Assembly: GCA_963995505.1 (NCBI GenBank)
Contig: OZ023184.1
Coordinates: forward strand, 12,540,308 to 12,604,307
DNA length: 64,000 nt
Source of the DNA: Hypericum androsaemum
Lineage: Eukaryota > Streptophyta > Magnoliopsida > Malpighiales > Hypericaceae
Reading direction: 5' to 3'
Shown: one piece after another, positions 34,531-45,187 of the stretch
How the letters are laid out: each line of letters begins with the position of its first letter
Position numbering within the stretch: the first letter of the stretch is position 1
Translations under genes and position numbers: made by a program
Notes under the pieces: generated by a model
What the model saw: the letters and a program-made list of their open reading frames with translations, nothing else
The model's database searches: none
What the model was told of the DNA's origin: nothing

Positions 34531-34626
34531 GGAAAAATTACTGTCAGGTCTTTGGTATTTGGTATATTCTGTTCTCGCCCCCTGTATTTTGATAATTGAT
34601 TAAAAACTTCCCATAGTTTGGCAAAA

Positions 34627-34855
34627 TTATACCCTGGGATCCCCAAAGCCAGAATCAGAGTTTTTCCCCTGCGAAGAGCCATATGAAAATATAAATATAT
34701 ACCCTTGATTGGCTATATGTACATTGTTAACATATTCACTAACCATAAGTAGTTTGATTGGCTTCGATATATGTAGCCACAATCTCTGCAAATTACCAGT
34801 AGCTTCACTGAGGCAATACAACAAATAGCTGGTCTTGTCATCTATACACTCAACA
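34627..34855 (-). mobile_element. 3' LTR, 5' part, of a Copia element
   Basis: Minus strand: polypurine GGGGGAG (34856-34872 region) followed by TGTTGAGTGTATAGATGACA. The left boundary is approximate. GGTATATATTTATATTT near 34695 is a likely TATA region. Confidence 0.6.
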
Positions 34856-34900
34856 CTCCCCCTCAAGTTGGGTATGAATAGGTTAATCATGCTCAACTTG

Positions 34901-35194
34901 TCAATGATAAACTTGAACCGAGCTGGTTGAAGTCCTTATGTGAACATGTCTGTAAGTTGTAGCTTGCTGCATCTTTTCGCGTATGAAGTGACAATCCACC
35001 TCGATGTGCTTCGTCCTCTCGTGAAACACTGGATTAGCAGCAATGTGTGTGGCTGCTTGATTGTCGCAGAAAAGCCTCATGCTATCTGCAGTGGGAAAAC
35101 CAAGGTCTGCAACAACTCTCTCGATCCACAGCAGCTTGCAGGTTGTCAATGCCATGGCCCTATACTCTGCTTCAGCGCTTGATCGTGCAACCAC
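34901..35194 (-). pseudogene. Copia RNase H fragment
   Basis: The frame has [45 protein letters not shown] in parts, and HFIREK. These are the last catalytic segments of Copia RNase H, in place just upstream (minus sense) of the polypurine tract and LTR. Everything before it is missing. Confidence 0.9.
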
Positions 35195-36060
35195 ACTATG
35201 CTATAGCCTTTATAGCAACCACACTATGTTGAAGGTGGAACGGGGCCACTATTGTTCGAATGAGGCTCACCACCGTCTCCTCGAAGCTATTCGCCTTCAT
35301 AACCTAAACAATCCAACAACAAGAACCCTAAAAGTTTTGCCCTAATTTGCTCTCGTCCTGGAGTCACCGACGCAGGGTCGAGCTCCTGGAAATGGTCATG
35401 GTCAAGCTCCTGAAGGTGGTCGTCGTTGAGCTCCTGGAAGTGTTCATCGTCGAGCTCCTGGAGTCAGCGATGCTACAGTCGATTCATCGTCGGAGCGGGT
35501 ACAAATCAAGGAGCGAGTGCAAATCAAGGAGTCTCGGCTTGGGGAAAGGGTCGAGGAGTTCCGAGGGGGAGGAGAAAGTGGGAGTGGTCGTCAGAGCTGG
35601 ATGTTTGGTCACCAGAGTGGTCGTTGTTGGGAAAATATATTTTTTTAATTAATTTATTAAAAAGGTATTTAAGTAATTTCTATGACCAAAAATGAAAAAA
35701 GAGTCGATAACGTCAGCCAGGGACCCGAGAGTTTCTAAAACCAAAGACAGGGGACGTCAGCATGGATTTTTAAAATGCAGGGACCCTAGGGAGAGGATGA
35801 CCAAATACCAGGGACTAAGGGATAATTTACCCTTCTCATTATGGTAATTGATTCGCTCAACTTAATGAAGCCTTAGTTTTGGGGCTGGATTGGGTCCGGA
35901 CTGAGCTTTTCAGGCCCGTCCGGACCAAAGTAACAACATATGGCACTTTTGTAATTAAGTTAATAGTCAAGGACAAAACAGACAAAAAATCGCATGCGGG
36001 GCAAAGACCAAGAGCTTTAAATATGCATAATTATGGGCCAGCCTCCATTAATTTTTTTTT
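35195..36060. other. Unassigned sequence with a short GAGCTCCTGGA repeat
   Basis: At 35370-35470 four units of about 27-30 bp share gagctcctgga. The rest shows no gene. Confidence 0.5.
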
Positions 36061-36434
36061 GGGAAATACACCTATATGTAATTTCACCGATTTTACTTTC
36101 AGAACGTGTGGTTTCAATTTGGTAATTCAGTCCCTGTACTTTAAAATCTTTGACAATATACGGTCTACTCCGAATGACGGGGATAAAAATGTCCATGTGG
36201 CTTACCACGTAGGCTAATACAGTGTTATTTTATTGCCATGTGACAAGGTGACTGGGTAAATTGTTTGACTTGAACTTACTCGAAACGACGGCATTTTACC
36301 TAATCAGTCCCAAATGTTTTAATAAAATTTGAAAATCTCATTCCTCCTCGCTCCCCTTCCTTCTCATTCTCTTTTGCCCTTCGTCCACTAGTGCAAATGC
36401 CTAACGAACAAGAGCGTCCCACCGCCACCACCTC

Positions 36435-36865
36435 CTCTAACGCCACCACCTCCTTTAACAAATTGCAAGCGAAGACATCCAGTACACAATTGTAATCACC
36501 AACACCAACACAATACAATTCAAGCGCCTTAATTACCGCCCCGAAATTCGCATAAGCAGAGACCACAACACTCCAAGCTTCTCTGGTCGGCGTCAAGCCC
36601 TTCCTTTTCATCAACTCCAACAAGCATTCAGAATCCCGAAACAGTATACCTCGCCAACAGATTCAGAAGCGAAGAACAAGCAAACCCATTCAAGAACTCC
36701 CCAGAATCAGGCCGTTGCGAGCCCCAATCGAAGAATTTGAGGCCGATTCTGGGTCGCGAATTTGGTTGAACACGTGGTGGGCAACCTCAAAAATGCTGGC
36801 TTCCAAGCCGTAGAACCGGTCCTCAAGAGACTCCTGCCATCTCTTCCACTTCCCATCTCAAACCA
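36435..36865 (-). pseudogene. Captured PPR-protein gene fragment
   Basis: Three minus-strand frame pieces join: WQESLEDRFYGLE...EVAHHVFNQIRDPE, then GLKFFDWGSQRP...FACSSLLNLLARY, then LLELMKRKGLTPTREAWSVV followed by VSAYANFGAVIKALELY and DVFACN. This is the start of a P-class pentatricopeptide repeat protein like Arabidopsis At1g52620 (organelle RNA-binding family). Two frameshifts break it and only the first repeats are present. It sits wholly between the TIRs, antisense to the plus strand. Confidence 0.75.
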
Positions 36866-36879
36866 CTGCTCTAGTAGTT

Positions 36880-37370
36880 GATAAGAACAATGTTATTGTC
36901 GGAGACCGGACCTGGACGACGGCGGAGTCGAAAAAGACATCGGGCAGTTCTGGAGCAACACGACGGAGGCAAAAATGATGCCGGGGAGGGCGGCTAGAGG
37001 GGAGAGAGAGGCTTGGTCGGCTTCCCCTCGCCAGCGACGGCTTTGTCTCTCCGGTACGAGTCGAGAAGCCACACCTCCTCCATCGCTCCAAGCTCCTCGT
37101 CTTCATCATCCCTACCACTGTAGCTCATTAGCTAGAGGTCTCTCGCGCTCAGACGTCCTCTCCTCTCGACGACCTCCTCCTCTCTGTGACCTCCTCCTCC
37201 TCGTGTCGTTTAATTCTGTCTTCCCCTTGGGTTTTTTGATCGATTGGTTTGTTCCCCTTGGAGTTTTGGACCGATTGCTTTGTTCCCCCGTTAATTCTGT
37301 TGGGTTTTTGGATCGATGGGCTTTTGAGATGGGAAGTCGAAGAGACGGAGGTTAGGGATGTGGTTGGAGA
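36880..37370. other. GC-rich second captured segment, origin unknown
   Basis: Base composition differs sharply from the TIRs and flanks. Both strands have open frames of 86-126 codons for that reason. No family was recognised. A separate captured exon or 5' UTR is likely. Confidence 0.4.
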
Positions 37371-37835
37371 TGGGGGCTTTTGAAATAATATAAAAAATAA
37401 TTGGAATTAATTTGGTAATTTGCTCATAAAACAACGTCATTTCGAGTAAGTTCGAGTCAAACAACATACTCAGTCACTTTGTCATGTGGCAATAAAATGA
37501 TGTCGTATTAGTCTACGTGGCAAGCCACGTGGATTTTTTTTATCTCCGTCATCTGGAGTGGTATACTATCAAAAATATTAAAGTATAGGGACTTAATTAC
37601 CAAATTAAAATCACACATCCTGAAAGTAAAATCGGTGAAACTACACGTAGATAAAGTATAATTTTCCCTTTTTTCACTCTTAACTAGTAGTCAACCTCGC
37701 TTAGTTTTTTTTCACTCTAATTAATAGCCAGTCTCCATAGTTTTTTTTAATCTTTCGCCTTATTTTTTAATAGAACTAGAGTATTATAATTATTTATTTA
37801 AATTTTATTATAATAATTATTAAATATTATCCGGA

Positions 37836-38155
37836 CATGTCATTTTTTATAACCAGACATGCTTTTTTTGTAACCAGATATACCATTTTAACATAGTCGG
37901 ACATGCCATTTTATCATAACCGTACATGTCATTTTTTGTAACTAGAGCTGCCATTTTAACATAACTAATAATGTCATTTTTTACATAATCAGTCATGTTA
38001 TTTAATCGTAAGCGGCATATCATTTTATCGTAACCGGGCCTGCCATTTTGTCATAACTGAACATGCCATTTTATCATAACCGGGCATGTCATTTGTTCAT
38101 AACTGGACCTGCCATTTGTTCATAACCGAACATGCCATTTTATCGTAAACGAAAT
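37836..38155 (+). repeat. Tandem repeat, unit about 23 bp (aaccggacatgccattttatcat)
   Basis: About 14 diverged units with a constant catgccatttt core and variable linker run head to tail. Confidence 0.85.
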
Positions 38156-39356
38156 CGATAGACTAAATTTTTCCAATTAATTGCTAACAAGAATAAATGA
38201 ATGGGCACAATTAATTGCAACAAAAGAACTTAATCGAACAATTTAATTTTTAGGTAAATAGTGACACGCTTGCAAATTAGGATCAAGCAATCAATTACAA
38301 AAGAAAACGAAGGCACATGTAATAAATTAATCAATTAATTTATACGGATGTAAACTAATTTGTTAGAAAGGATGAGCGTAATAAATGCATGGCTCAGCTA
38401 TAGGACGAGCGTGAGAAACGAAGGGGCGGTCGTATAAATGCATCTCAGGTGACACGCGATTGAAGGGATACGCGGCTCGTGCACCAAAATATTGAAATTA
38501 CTTCTCGGGATACACGCGAAAAGATCGATTGTTGGATCTTTGTACATGCATTTCATAGCAAAATTCATGGCTCAGAATAATTTCGGACCCAATCCGCGCT
38601 CCTTAATTTTTGTTGGGTATGGAGTCTGAGTATCTATGCTTTAGACGTTTGGTTCTAGTAAAGACAATGCTACAATATCAATTGCTTGAATCACAAGATG
38701 CAATTGTACGCATATAACGAACATGCATACGCTTATTGCATGATAACCTAGAATTGAGCATACGCTTATAAAGTGCAAACGTATGCTTATTGCATCGTAA
38801 CACATGATTGGATGTATCTTAAATGAGAGGAGGAGACTCACTTTTATAGGTTGGCTTTGAAACTGCCCTTAATTCGGATTTGGATTCAGGGGGGATTACA
38901 TAAAAATCATCCCCATGGTATGGACTAAATATGGGCCTTTAGATTTGATCAAATTCTTTTTTTACAGATCTGATGGTCAGAATCTGTTGAGGGTATTTTC
39001 GAGTTTTTATCCAAACATACTCATTAGGGTTCCACCTTTTTTCTATATAATCCCACAAAAAAAATAAAATCCCACCTCCCCCCCCCCCCTTCCTTTTTAT
39101 CCTCCATCCGCCATCCGCCGCGTCCAAGCTTCTCCGGGTGCTCTCCCCCGCTAGCCGCCCCAAAACGACAGGCTCGAAAACCAGATTCCACGTCGTGGTG
39201 TGCTTATTTGGTCCAATACGGCTCACCTGTCTCTAGATCTTCAATCTCTCTATCTATGTCCCTTCAATTTTGTTGATCGTGGTGTGCTTATTCGTCATCG
39301 TTTAGGATTCTCGTTATATTAGGAGTAATATCTTCTTTCGAATAAAAAAATTCCTA
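38156..39356. other. Intergenic sequence with minor repeats
   Basis: At 38700-38800 the phrase 'gcatacgcttattgcat' recurs with variants. A C-run lies at 39078-39088. No gene supported. Confidence 0.4.
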
Positions 39357-39725
39357 GATGAATGACACCAATATTAAAGTAGAATGATACCAATATCCTA
39401 GAACGATGATACCAATATTCGAGAAGAATGAAACCAATACATTCAAATGGTATACATTTTCACTTATAATGGGATACCAATATTGGAGAAGATGAAAACC
39501 AATATCACGGTGGAATGAAACCAATATCATAGTAGAATGAAACCAATATCCGAGAAGATGAAAACCAATATCATAGTAGAATGAAACCAATATCATAGTA
39601 GAATGAAACCAATAATATAGAAGATGGAAACCAATATCATAGTAGAATGAAACCAATATCATAGTAGAATGAAACCAATAGCATAGAAGATGAAAACTAA
39701 TATCCGAGAAAATAGAAACCAATAT
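39357..39725 (+). repeat. Minisatellite, unit about 22 bp (atgaaaccaatatcatagtaga)
   Basis: About 16 units, several perfect, with alternating cgagaagatgaaa and catagtagaatga versions. On the minus strand it gives a chance 122-codon frame of YYDIGFH/YWFHSTMILV repeats, not regarded as a gene. Confidence 0.9.
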
Positions 39726-40436
39726 TCCCGTACTTGTATTTCCATAATTTGTATTATTTTGCTGATATTTTTTTTAATTATTTTAATTATTGTATTTCCA
39801 ATATTGCCCCTTTCCCTTTCAGTGGGGATTACCCATGTCCCCACTGAATTTGAACCCCCTTAATTCATGAATAATAGCAGTCATTAAATTTTCTATTAAT
39901 CATAGTTAATAAATGAGTAGTTTACAGCCATTAATGCCACATATCAACCACGATAAATAAATGAGCAATTATTGAAGTCATAAATTTCAAATTCGTAACA
40001 GCCAATAAACATCATACCACTTTGAAGCTAGTTTTTATTCTTACTAAAAATAGATTTTTTGCAAGCACTTTTTTATCGTTACTGAACCTTCTCACTTAGT
40101 TTCACATTGATCTAAAAAATACCCAAACCCAAATGGCGTGACTACATTATAATTAGCCAAAAATTTTAAAAAATAAGAAAGAAATAAAGATCGCATAAGT
40201 CACTCTATATCACTAAAAAGTATAAATAACCATCTCTACTAAAATTTAGGCTATTCTTCACCTTCTACTTTACAAACGAGTACAATTACCCACTTTCGGT
40301 GTGAGACACATCATCGTCAATATGGAGTCCAAGTCAATATTGACTTAAAAAAATACTGCTGGCTTGATTAAAAAAATACTAAAGTTTCATAATTTTCGCA
40401 ATGATAATCCTTAAAAAATAGACCTTTGTAAACATA
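39726..40436. other. AT-rich intergenic DNA
   Basis: No feature recognised. Confidence 0.4.
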
Positions 40437-40445
40437 AAAAATTTT

Positions 40446-40990
40446 GAAAAAAGTCTCATTTAGTACCATGTGGTTTCAGACTTTCGGAATTAAGGCCATG
40501 CGGTTTCAAATTGAGAATTTAGTACCCTGTGGTTTATACATTTTTTCTCGGGCAGGTCCAGGACAACTGCCTAGCCATCTGGATTTTCCATGTCATATTT
40601 ACGGTCTACATGGCATGCAATCGCATCTTTTTTTTCCATGCAATTGATGATGTAGCAAGTCATAAAATTTTAAAATGGTGCCAAATTTTTGTATACAAAA
40701 ATTTTATAACCTGCCACATCATCAATTTTAAAAATTGATGATTTTGAAAAATATACAAAAATTTGGCACCATTTTAAAATTTTATTACTTGCCACGTCAT
40801 CAATTGCATGGATAAAAAAGGATGAGATGGCACGCCATGTAGAATATAGATATGACATGACAAATCTAATTGGTTGGGCAGCTGCCCGGGAAAAATGTGT
40901 AAACCATAGGGTACTAAATTTCCAATTTGAAACCACATGGCCTTAATTCAGAAAGGCTGAAACTACATGGTACTTAATGAGACTTTTCCC
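40446..40990. mobile_element. 545-bp palindromic MITE (Mutator-like)
   Basis: The arms 40446-40728 and 40745-40990 are inverted copies that meet at a short A/T centre. The ends read GAAAAAAGTCTCATT and, on the other strand, GGGAAAAGTCTCATT. Flanks aaaaatttt (40437-40445) and aaaaactta (40991-40999) match at 7 of 9, fitting the 9-bp duplication of Mutator-like elements. No coding capacity. Confidence 0.75.
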
Positions 40991-41921
40991 AAAAACTTAA
41001 AAAAACATACATGTGATAAAGCTTGAAAAGTATTTTTATGTGAATAGAAATTGGTAAAAGGTCCTTCGTTTTTTTTTATAAAGAAAACCGAGAAAAAGTA
41101 CAACATAAAACCATTCATTCTATCTGCTGGAAAACCAATCAATCTCTATTTTCTGCATTAAATCCTGGACAGTACCAAGGTTACTAGTGTACCAAAAATC
41201 TATGTTTCTTATCTTTGTTGTATTTGGTTTAGGTAATTAATTTTGGTGGCTTGGAGGTAAGATGCAGCTCTTCGTGGAAGGCCTCTTGAGTAGGTTTTGA
41301 GAAAATTTTCGGATGGTATGGATGCTAAGAAGTTAAAAGAGAGAAGAAGAGATTTGATATGATCTTGAGAAGTTGACGTGATCCGGAGAAGAGTTAGTTA
41401 TCAAGTCAGCAATGATTTTTTTAACGTGAATGTTGACTTGAACTCCATGTTGGCAATGACGTATCTCCGGTCACTGGAAAACACGCTGGAAATATGTAAT
41501 TGTACTTTTTTGAAAAGTAGAAGGTCAAAAATAACCTAAATTTTAGTAGGAGGGGTTAAGTATACTTTTTAGTCAAAGTAGATGGACTCATGTTTATTCC
41601 AATAAGAAAAGAGAAAAAAAGGTCGTCTCTGGGTCCAATTTTCCAAACATTTCCAAAATTGTCCAGGTGAATACTTCTAGAACTAAATTACTAAAACCCT
41701 TGGGAAAAACAAGATTAATGACCACCATAATTTTAGGAGAAGGTTAAGAAACCACACTTGTGCTTTTTTAGCCCACTTCTCTTTGATCTCTCGTAATCCC
41801 CGACGATTACAACACCAGTAGACTTAACTCGAGACCGAGGGACGGAGTCCAGTTGCTCAACAAACCTTCCGATTAATCAGAAGATGATGATGAACACGGG
41901 AGGGAAAGGAGAAGCACTGAT
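40991..41921. other. Intergenic, including the dispersed repeat at 41613-41745
   Basis: 41613-41745 is the uninterrupted form of the repeat split at 2226-2285 and 3461-3560. No other feature supported. Confidence 0.5.
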
Positions 41922-42087
41922 ATGGGAATCAGAGCCGCCGCCGTGAGAATCGATGATATCGATAACCATAGGCAGAGCTCTCAACACCTACTCTCCGCTC
42001 GCTCCAGAAAGCTCCACGACTCCTCCGTCTCTCTTCTCTCCCCCAACTCCCTCCCCTCCCCCTCCTCCTCTTCCTCTTCCTCTTTCG
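41922..42087 (+). CDS. Possible first exon of an unrecognised gene
   Basis: ATG at 41922 opens MGIRAAAVRIDDIDNHRQSS, then a Ser/Pro-rich stretch, and 'ctttcg|gtaaac' offers a donor at 42088. C/T-rich coding style differs from the surrounding AT-rich DNA. The downstream exons are not seen because a Copia LTR starts at 42263. It may be a truncated gene or chance. No family is recognised. Confidence 0.3.
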
Positions 42088-42262
42088 GTAAACCCCCCGC
42101 GCTTCTCCTTCTCCTCCTCCTACGACATCATTTTTGAGCTCATTCTAATTGAAGGCTCGCTGAGCTTCGTGTGCAAGTATATTAAGGACGCGTCTGAGTG
42201 GATTTTTCAATGCTCCAACTCGTAGATTTCAAGATCTCAGGAGTTATCATTTAGATTCCACC

Positions 42263-43097
42263 TGTTAAAAAATTGAATGAAAGTTTAATGCAAAAGTTCA
42301 AAGTGGAAGGCCCAATTGGAAGGTCCAAAATGGAAATGGGAAATAGCAATTCCACATTGGAAAGTGCAACAAGATTTCTCTAATTTATAAGGAGTTGCTC
42401 CTTATTGACTAGGAAATAAGTTGACCGCCTGGATAGCCAAATCGGACCGCTGCGAGACGAGCACGGGCTCGCGCATGGCGCATTGGACACAGGTCGTAAT
42501 GGGCACTTTGTCGTGCACTTGGCACTTCGCACGTGCGCATCGTCGCGAGGAGCTAGAGGAGCCTTAAGTATACCACCGAAGAGACACGATCGTTCGAATT
42601 GACTGAAAAGGTGCCTGTGCCTAGATGTCCGCCGAAGGGACACGAGTGAAGGGCTGCCTGCCGAAGGGATCCAGAATGCCTTCCGAAGAGCCACGAACAA
42701 AGAGGTGCGTGAAGAGCAACCTGTCTGATGGCCGAACGAACGCGTCTCCTCGGAAGTGCAACATGCCCCTTCGAAATGCCTCCCTCCACAGCCTATAAAT
42801 AGGCCTCTCCCCCTTATTTGCAAATCACCCCACAACTCATTGCATAAGCATTCATTAGCAATAGTTGTTCTTCTCTCCCTCTCTCTCAAGAAAGTTCTGA
42901 GTATCCAAGGTTCGTCCGAAGCTTTGAGAATCGTTGTGCTACGATCTTGGAAGCAACAAAGTCTTTGTATCTTGGGGACGATTGCCATAGCCCGTAAGCA
43001 CTGAATACGGGGCAATCTCATCTTACGGAGAAAGAGTGAAACTCTTGCCTCGACTTTACAAGATCCTAATCAAGTACACCACCTCCGACAAACAACA
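42263..43097 (+). mobile_element. Copia element B: 5' LTR
   Basis: It starts TGTTAAAAAATTG and ends AACAACA. 'Cctataaataggc' near 42791 is the TATA region and 'cttggggacgattgcc' the transcript leader. The same LTR in truncated form is at 4885-5715. The following 29 bases before the gag ATG do not contain the common TGGTATCAGAGC, so the primer may be unusual. Confidence 0.65.
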
Positions 43098-43126
43098 ATC
43101 GTAAGACGAGATTTGTGTACTTGAAG

Positions 43127-43846
43127 ATGGCATCATCGAACTCTGTACTAGCGGTTCTGACGGTCCTAGGAACTGTCCACACTGAAAGGCCAACCAAGTT
43201 TAATGGCACCGAGTTCAAGAGGTGGCAGCAAAAAATGGTATTCTATCTGACAACGCTTAACCTGGTCCGATTCTTGAAGAAAGAGGTTCCGAAGGTGGCG
43301 GAAGATGAGATTGATCAACAGAAGATCAATGCTCTAGATGCATGGAGTCACAGCGACTTCCTATGTCGTAACTATATCCTGAACGGATTAAACGACACTC
43401 TCTACAATGTCTATGCGGTAACCAAGACTGCAAAAGAATTTTGGGACTCCCTGGAGAAGAAGTATAGGACGGAAGACACCGGGTTGAAGAAATTCATCGT
43501 CGAAAGATTCCTCCACTTCAAGATGGTTGATTACAAGAAGGTGATCGATCAAGTGCAAGAATTGCAACTAATTTTGCATAGGATTCACACCGAAGGAATG
43601 CAACTAAGTGAGTCTTTCCAAGTGGCGGCTGTGATCGAAAAGCTACCACCCCTGTGGAAGGACTTCAAGAACTACCTCAAGCATAAGAGGAAGGACATGG
43701 GTCTTGAAGACTTAATTGTGAGACTAAGGATTGAGGAAGACAACCGAATGTCCGAAGTCAAGGCAACCAAGACCAACTCTGAAGCCACGATACACCTCGC
43801 TGAGGGCGGTACAAGCAAGAAGAAGAAGAAGTCCGGGAACAAGTAG
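43127..43846 (+). CDS. Copia element B: gag
   Basis: From ATG 43127 the frame gives about 239 residues: RPTKFNGTEFKRWQQKM, LNGLNDTLYNVYAVTKTAKE, WDSLEKKYRTEDTG and KLPPLWKDFKNYLKHKRKDM are the Copia UBN2 gag pattern. It ends in a Lys-rich tail at a TAG. After the stop, traces of a zinc knuckle (CHHLCLKH, KPARKNKS) appear in another frame at about 43900-43960. No protease, integrase or RT follows, so the element is 3'-truncated by about 43990. Confidence 0.85.
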   Translation: MASSNSVLAVLTVLGTVHTERPTKFNGTEFKRWQQKMVFYLTTLNLVRFLKKEVPKVAEDEIDQQKINALDAWSHSDFLCRNYILNGLNDTLYNVYAVTKTAKEFWDSLEKKYRTEDTGLKKFIVERFLHFKMVDYKKVIDQVQELQLILHRIHTEGMQLSESFQVAAVIEKLPPLWKDFKNYLKHKRKDMGLEDLIVRLRIEEDNRMSEVKATKTNSEATIHLAEGGTSKKKKKSGNK

Positions 43847-44179
43847 GAAAAGCAAGAGCCAAAGCAAACGAAGGCTAAGAAGATCAAAGGCAATTATCTC
43901 CTCCCTGTCATCATCTCTGCCTAAAACATCAGAAGCCTGCACGTAAGAATAAGTCTCCCTTCTCCTATGCACAACTCTCTCGTCCACCGGCCTCTCGCTC
44001 AAGTGGAACTTAATCTTCTGTCTCGTCGAGCCGGTCCTTTATGCGTCCTATCCGCTTGGCGATCTTGGACCTGGATATCAGGTGATTAAGAGACTTGGAG
44101 AAGATGCGGCAAAACTGTAAGAATTCCAAACATTGGAAAACAGAGTTGGCCAGGGTCAATTTATACAACAGAAACTTCC

Positions 44180-44515
44180 ATAAATCTAATCTTTCGCACT
44201 TTTTGATTGGACAATTTTTTGAAATATTTTTTTTACTATGCCAAGATTTGAACCCATAATCTTCTTCAATTTGTACACGCAGCTAAAATTTGTCTTAAAT
44301 TTTTTGAAATATATCAAAGAGAGCAAGTCATTAGGCTATCGAATTTACCATAATTTTCTATTTGGATATAATATATTATAGCGAGTTTATTCCTACGAAC
44401 AGTTGTTGATACACACCCCTTTCATGGCGTAATGAAACAATTTTTTTTAGAAAAAGTTGTGCGAAACCTATGATTAAGATACGGGGTTATAAGACAAAAT
44501 AGAAAATGCATAGAC
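44180..44515. repeat. Block B, left part
   Basis: It is paralogous to 30505-30743 plus 32280-32390, lacking the solo LTR. It ends at the element 2 target site, where copy A reads 'gcatagataaat'. Confidence 0.8.
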
Positions 44516-45187
44516 TGTAAAATGGTAGAAGCTGATGATCTTCTTCATAGCTCCAGCTAGAAGAAGCTCGGGACGAAGAACAAATAACCGTCTCGAGGAA
44601 GAGAGAGAAGACTTCGATGTGAAGAAATTTTATTTCTATTCGTAGTAACTGATCACTTCTATCTACTTGGTTATATTTATACTAAGTACATCTGGTAACT
44701 GTGTTACTTGAGTGGTCCAGATGGTGTCTCTAATAAGTTACATCAACATATGTGTAACTAGCTCCTTCCATCTATCTTTCTTATTGCGTAAGCCCACCTG
44801 GGGAAATAAAGTACGGCCCAGCTTGAAATAAGTTTGGGCCTTGGATAAATTACTCAACGGTTCACTTTGCTCCTCCTTCTCAGAATGTGGCTGCTTTAAC
44901 TTCTTCTTCTTCTCCATTCTCACTCTCTTCCTCTCTCTCTCTCTCTCTCTACAAACATGCAAAATAGTAGAAGCAGCAGGCGCTAAACGAGTACCTTAAA
45001 CTTATATTATATTACACACTTTACGTCTTGTACATGACAGTGAATTTATACAGGTTTACAAGAATCGGAATATTAATTATTGCCATGATTTTAGGCAGGA
45101 GATCCGTGTGCAATCATTGACTTGACGTGGAGTGATTCTCGGAGGACAGCTGGTGACAGAATCGTGTTTGAATAGTTATCTCCTTTA

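Larger units (their letters stand above)
36061..37678. mobile_element. Pack-MULE-like element with about 250-bp TIRs
   Basis: Left 36061-36310 and right about 37415-37678 are inverted copies: both, read inward, go GGGAAA, TTTCACCGATTTTACTTTCA, AATTTGGTAATT-AGTCCCT-TACTTTAA, CCACGTAG-CTAATAC and TTATTTTATTGCCA. Long TIRs starting GGGAAA are typical of Mutator-like elements. The flanks are poly-T on both sides, so the 9-bp duplication is only suggestive. The interior has no transposase and holds a PPR fragment plus a GC-rich piece. Confidence 0.75.

Noticed and set aside
35347..35652. Frame with LLEVV/LLKVV-like repeats
   Set aside because: It follows from the short gagctcctgga tandem repeat.
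36858..37355. 86- and 126-codon frames in the GC-rich segment of the Pack-MULE
   Set aside because: Low-complexity composition with no domain; kept only as captured sequence of unknown source.
39354..39722. A 122-codon minus frame with regular YYDIGFH repeats
   Set aside because: The 22-bp minisatellite explains the periodicity and the open frame.
42380..43021. A 213-codon minus frame
   Set aside because: It lies antisense within the LTR of Copia element B and has no recognisable domain.
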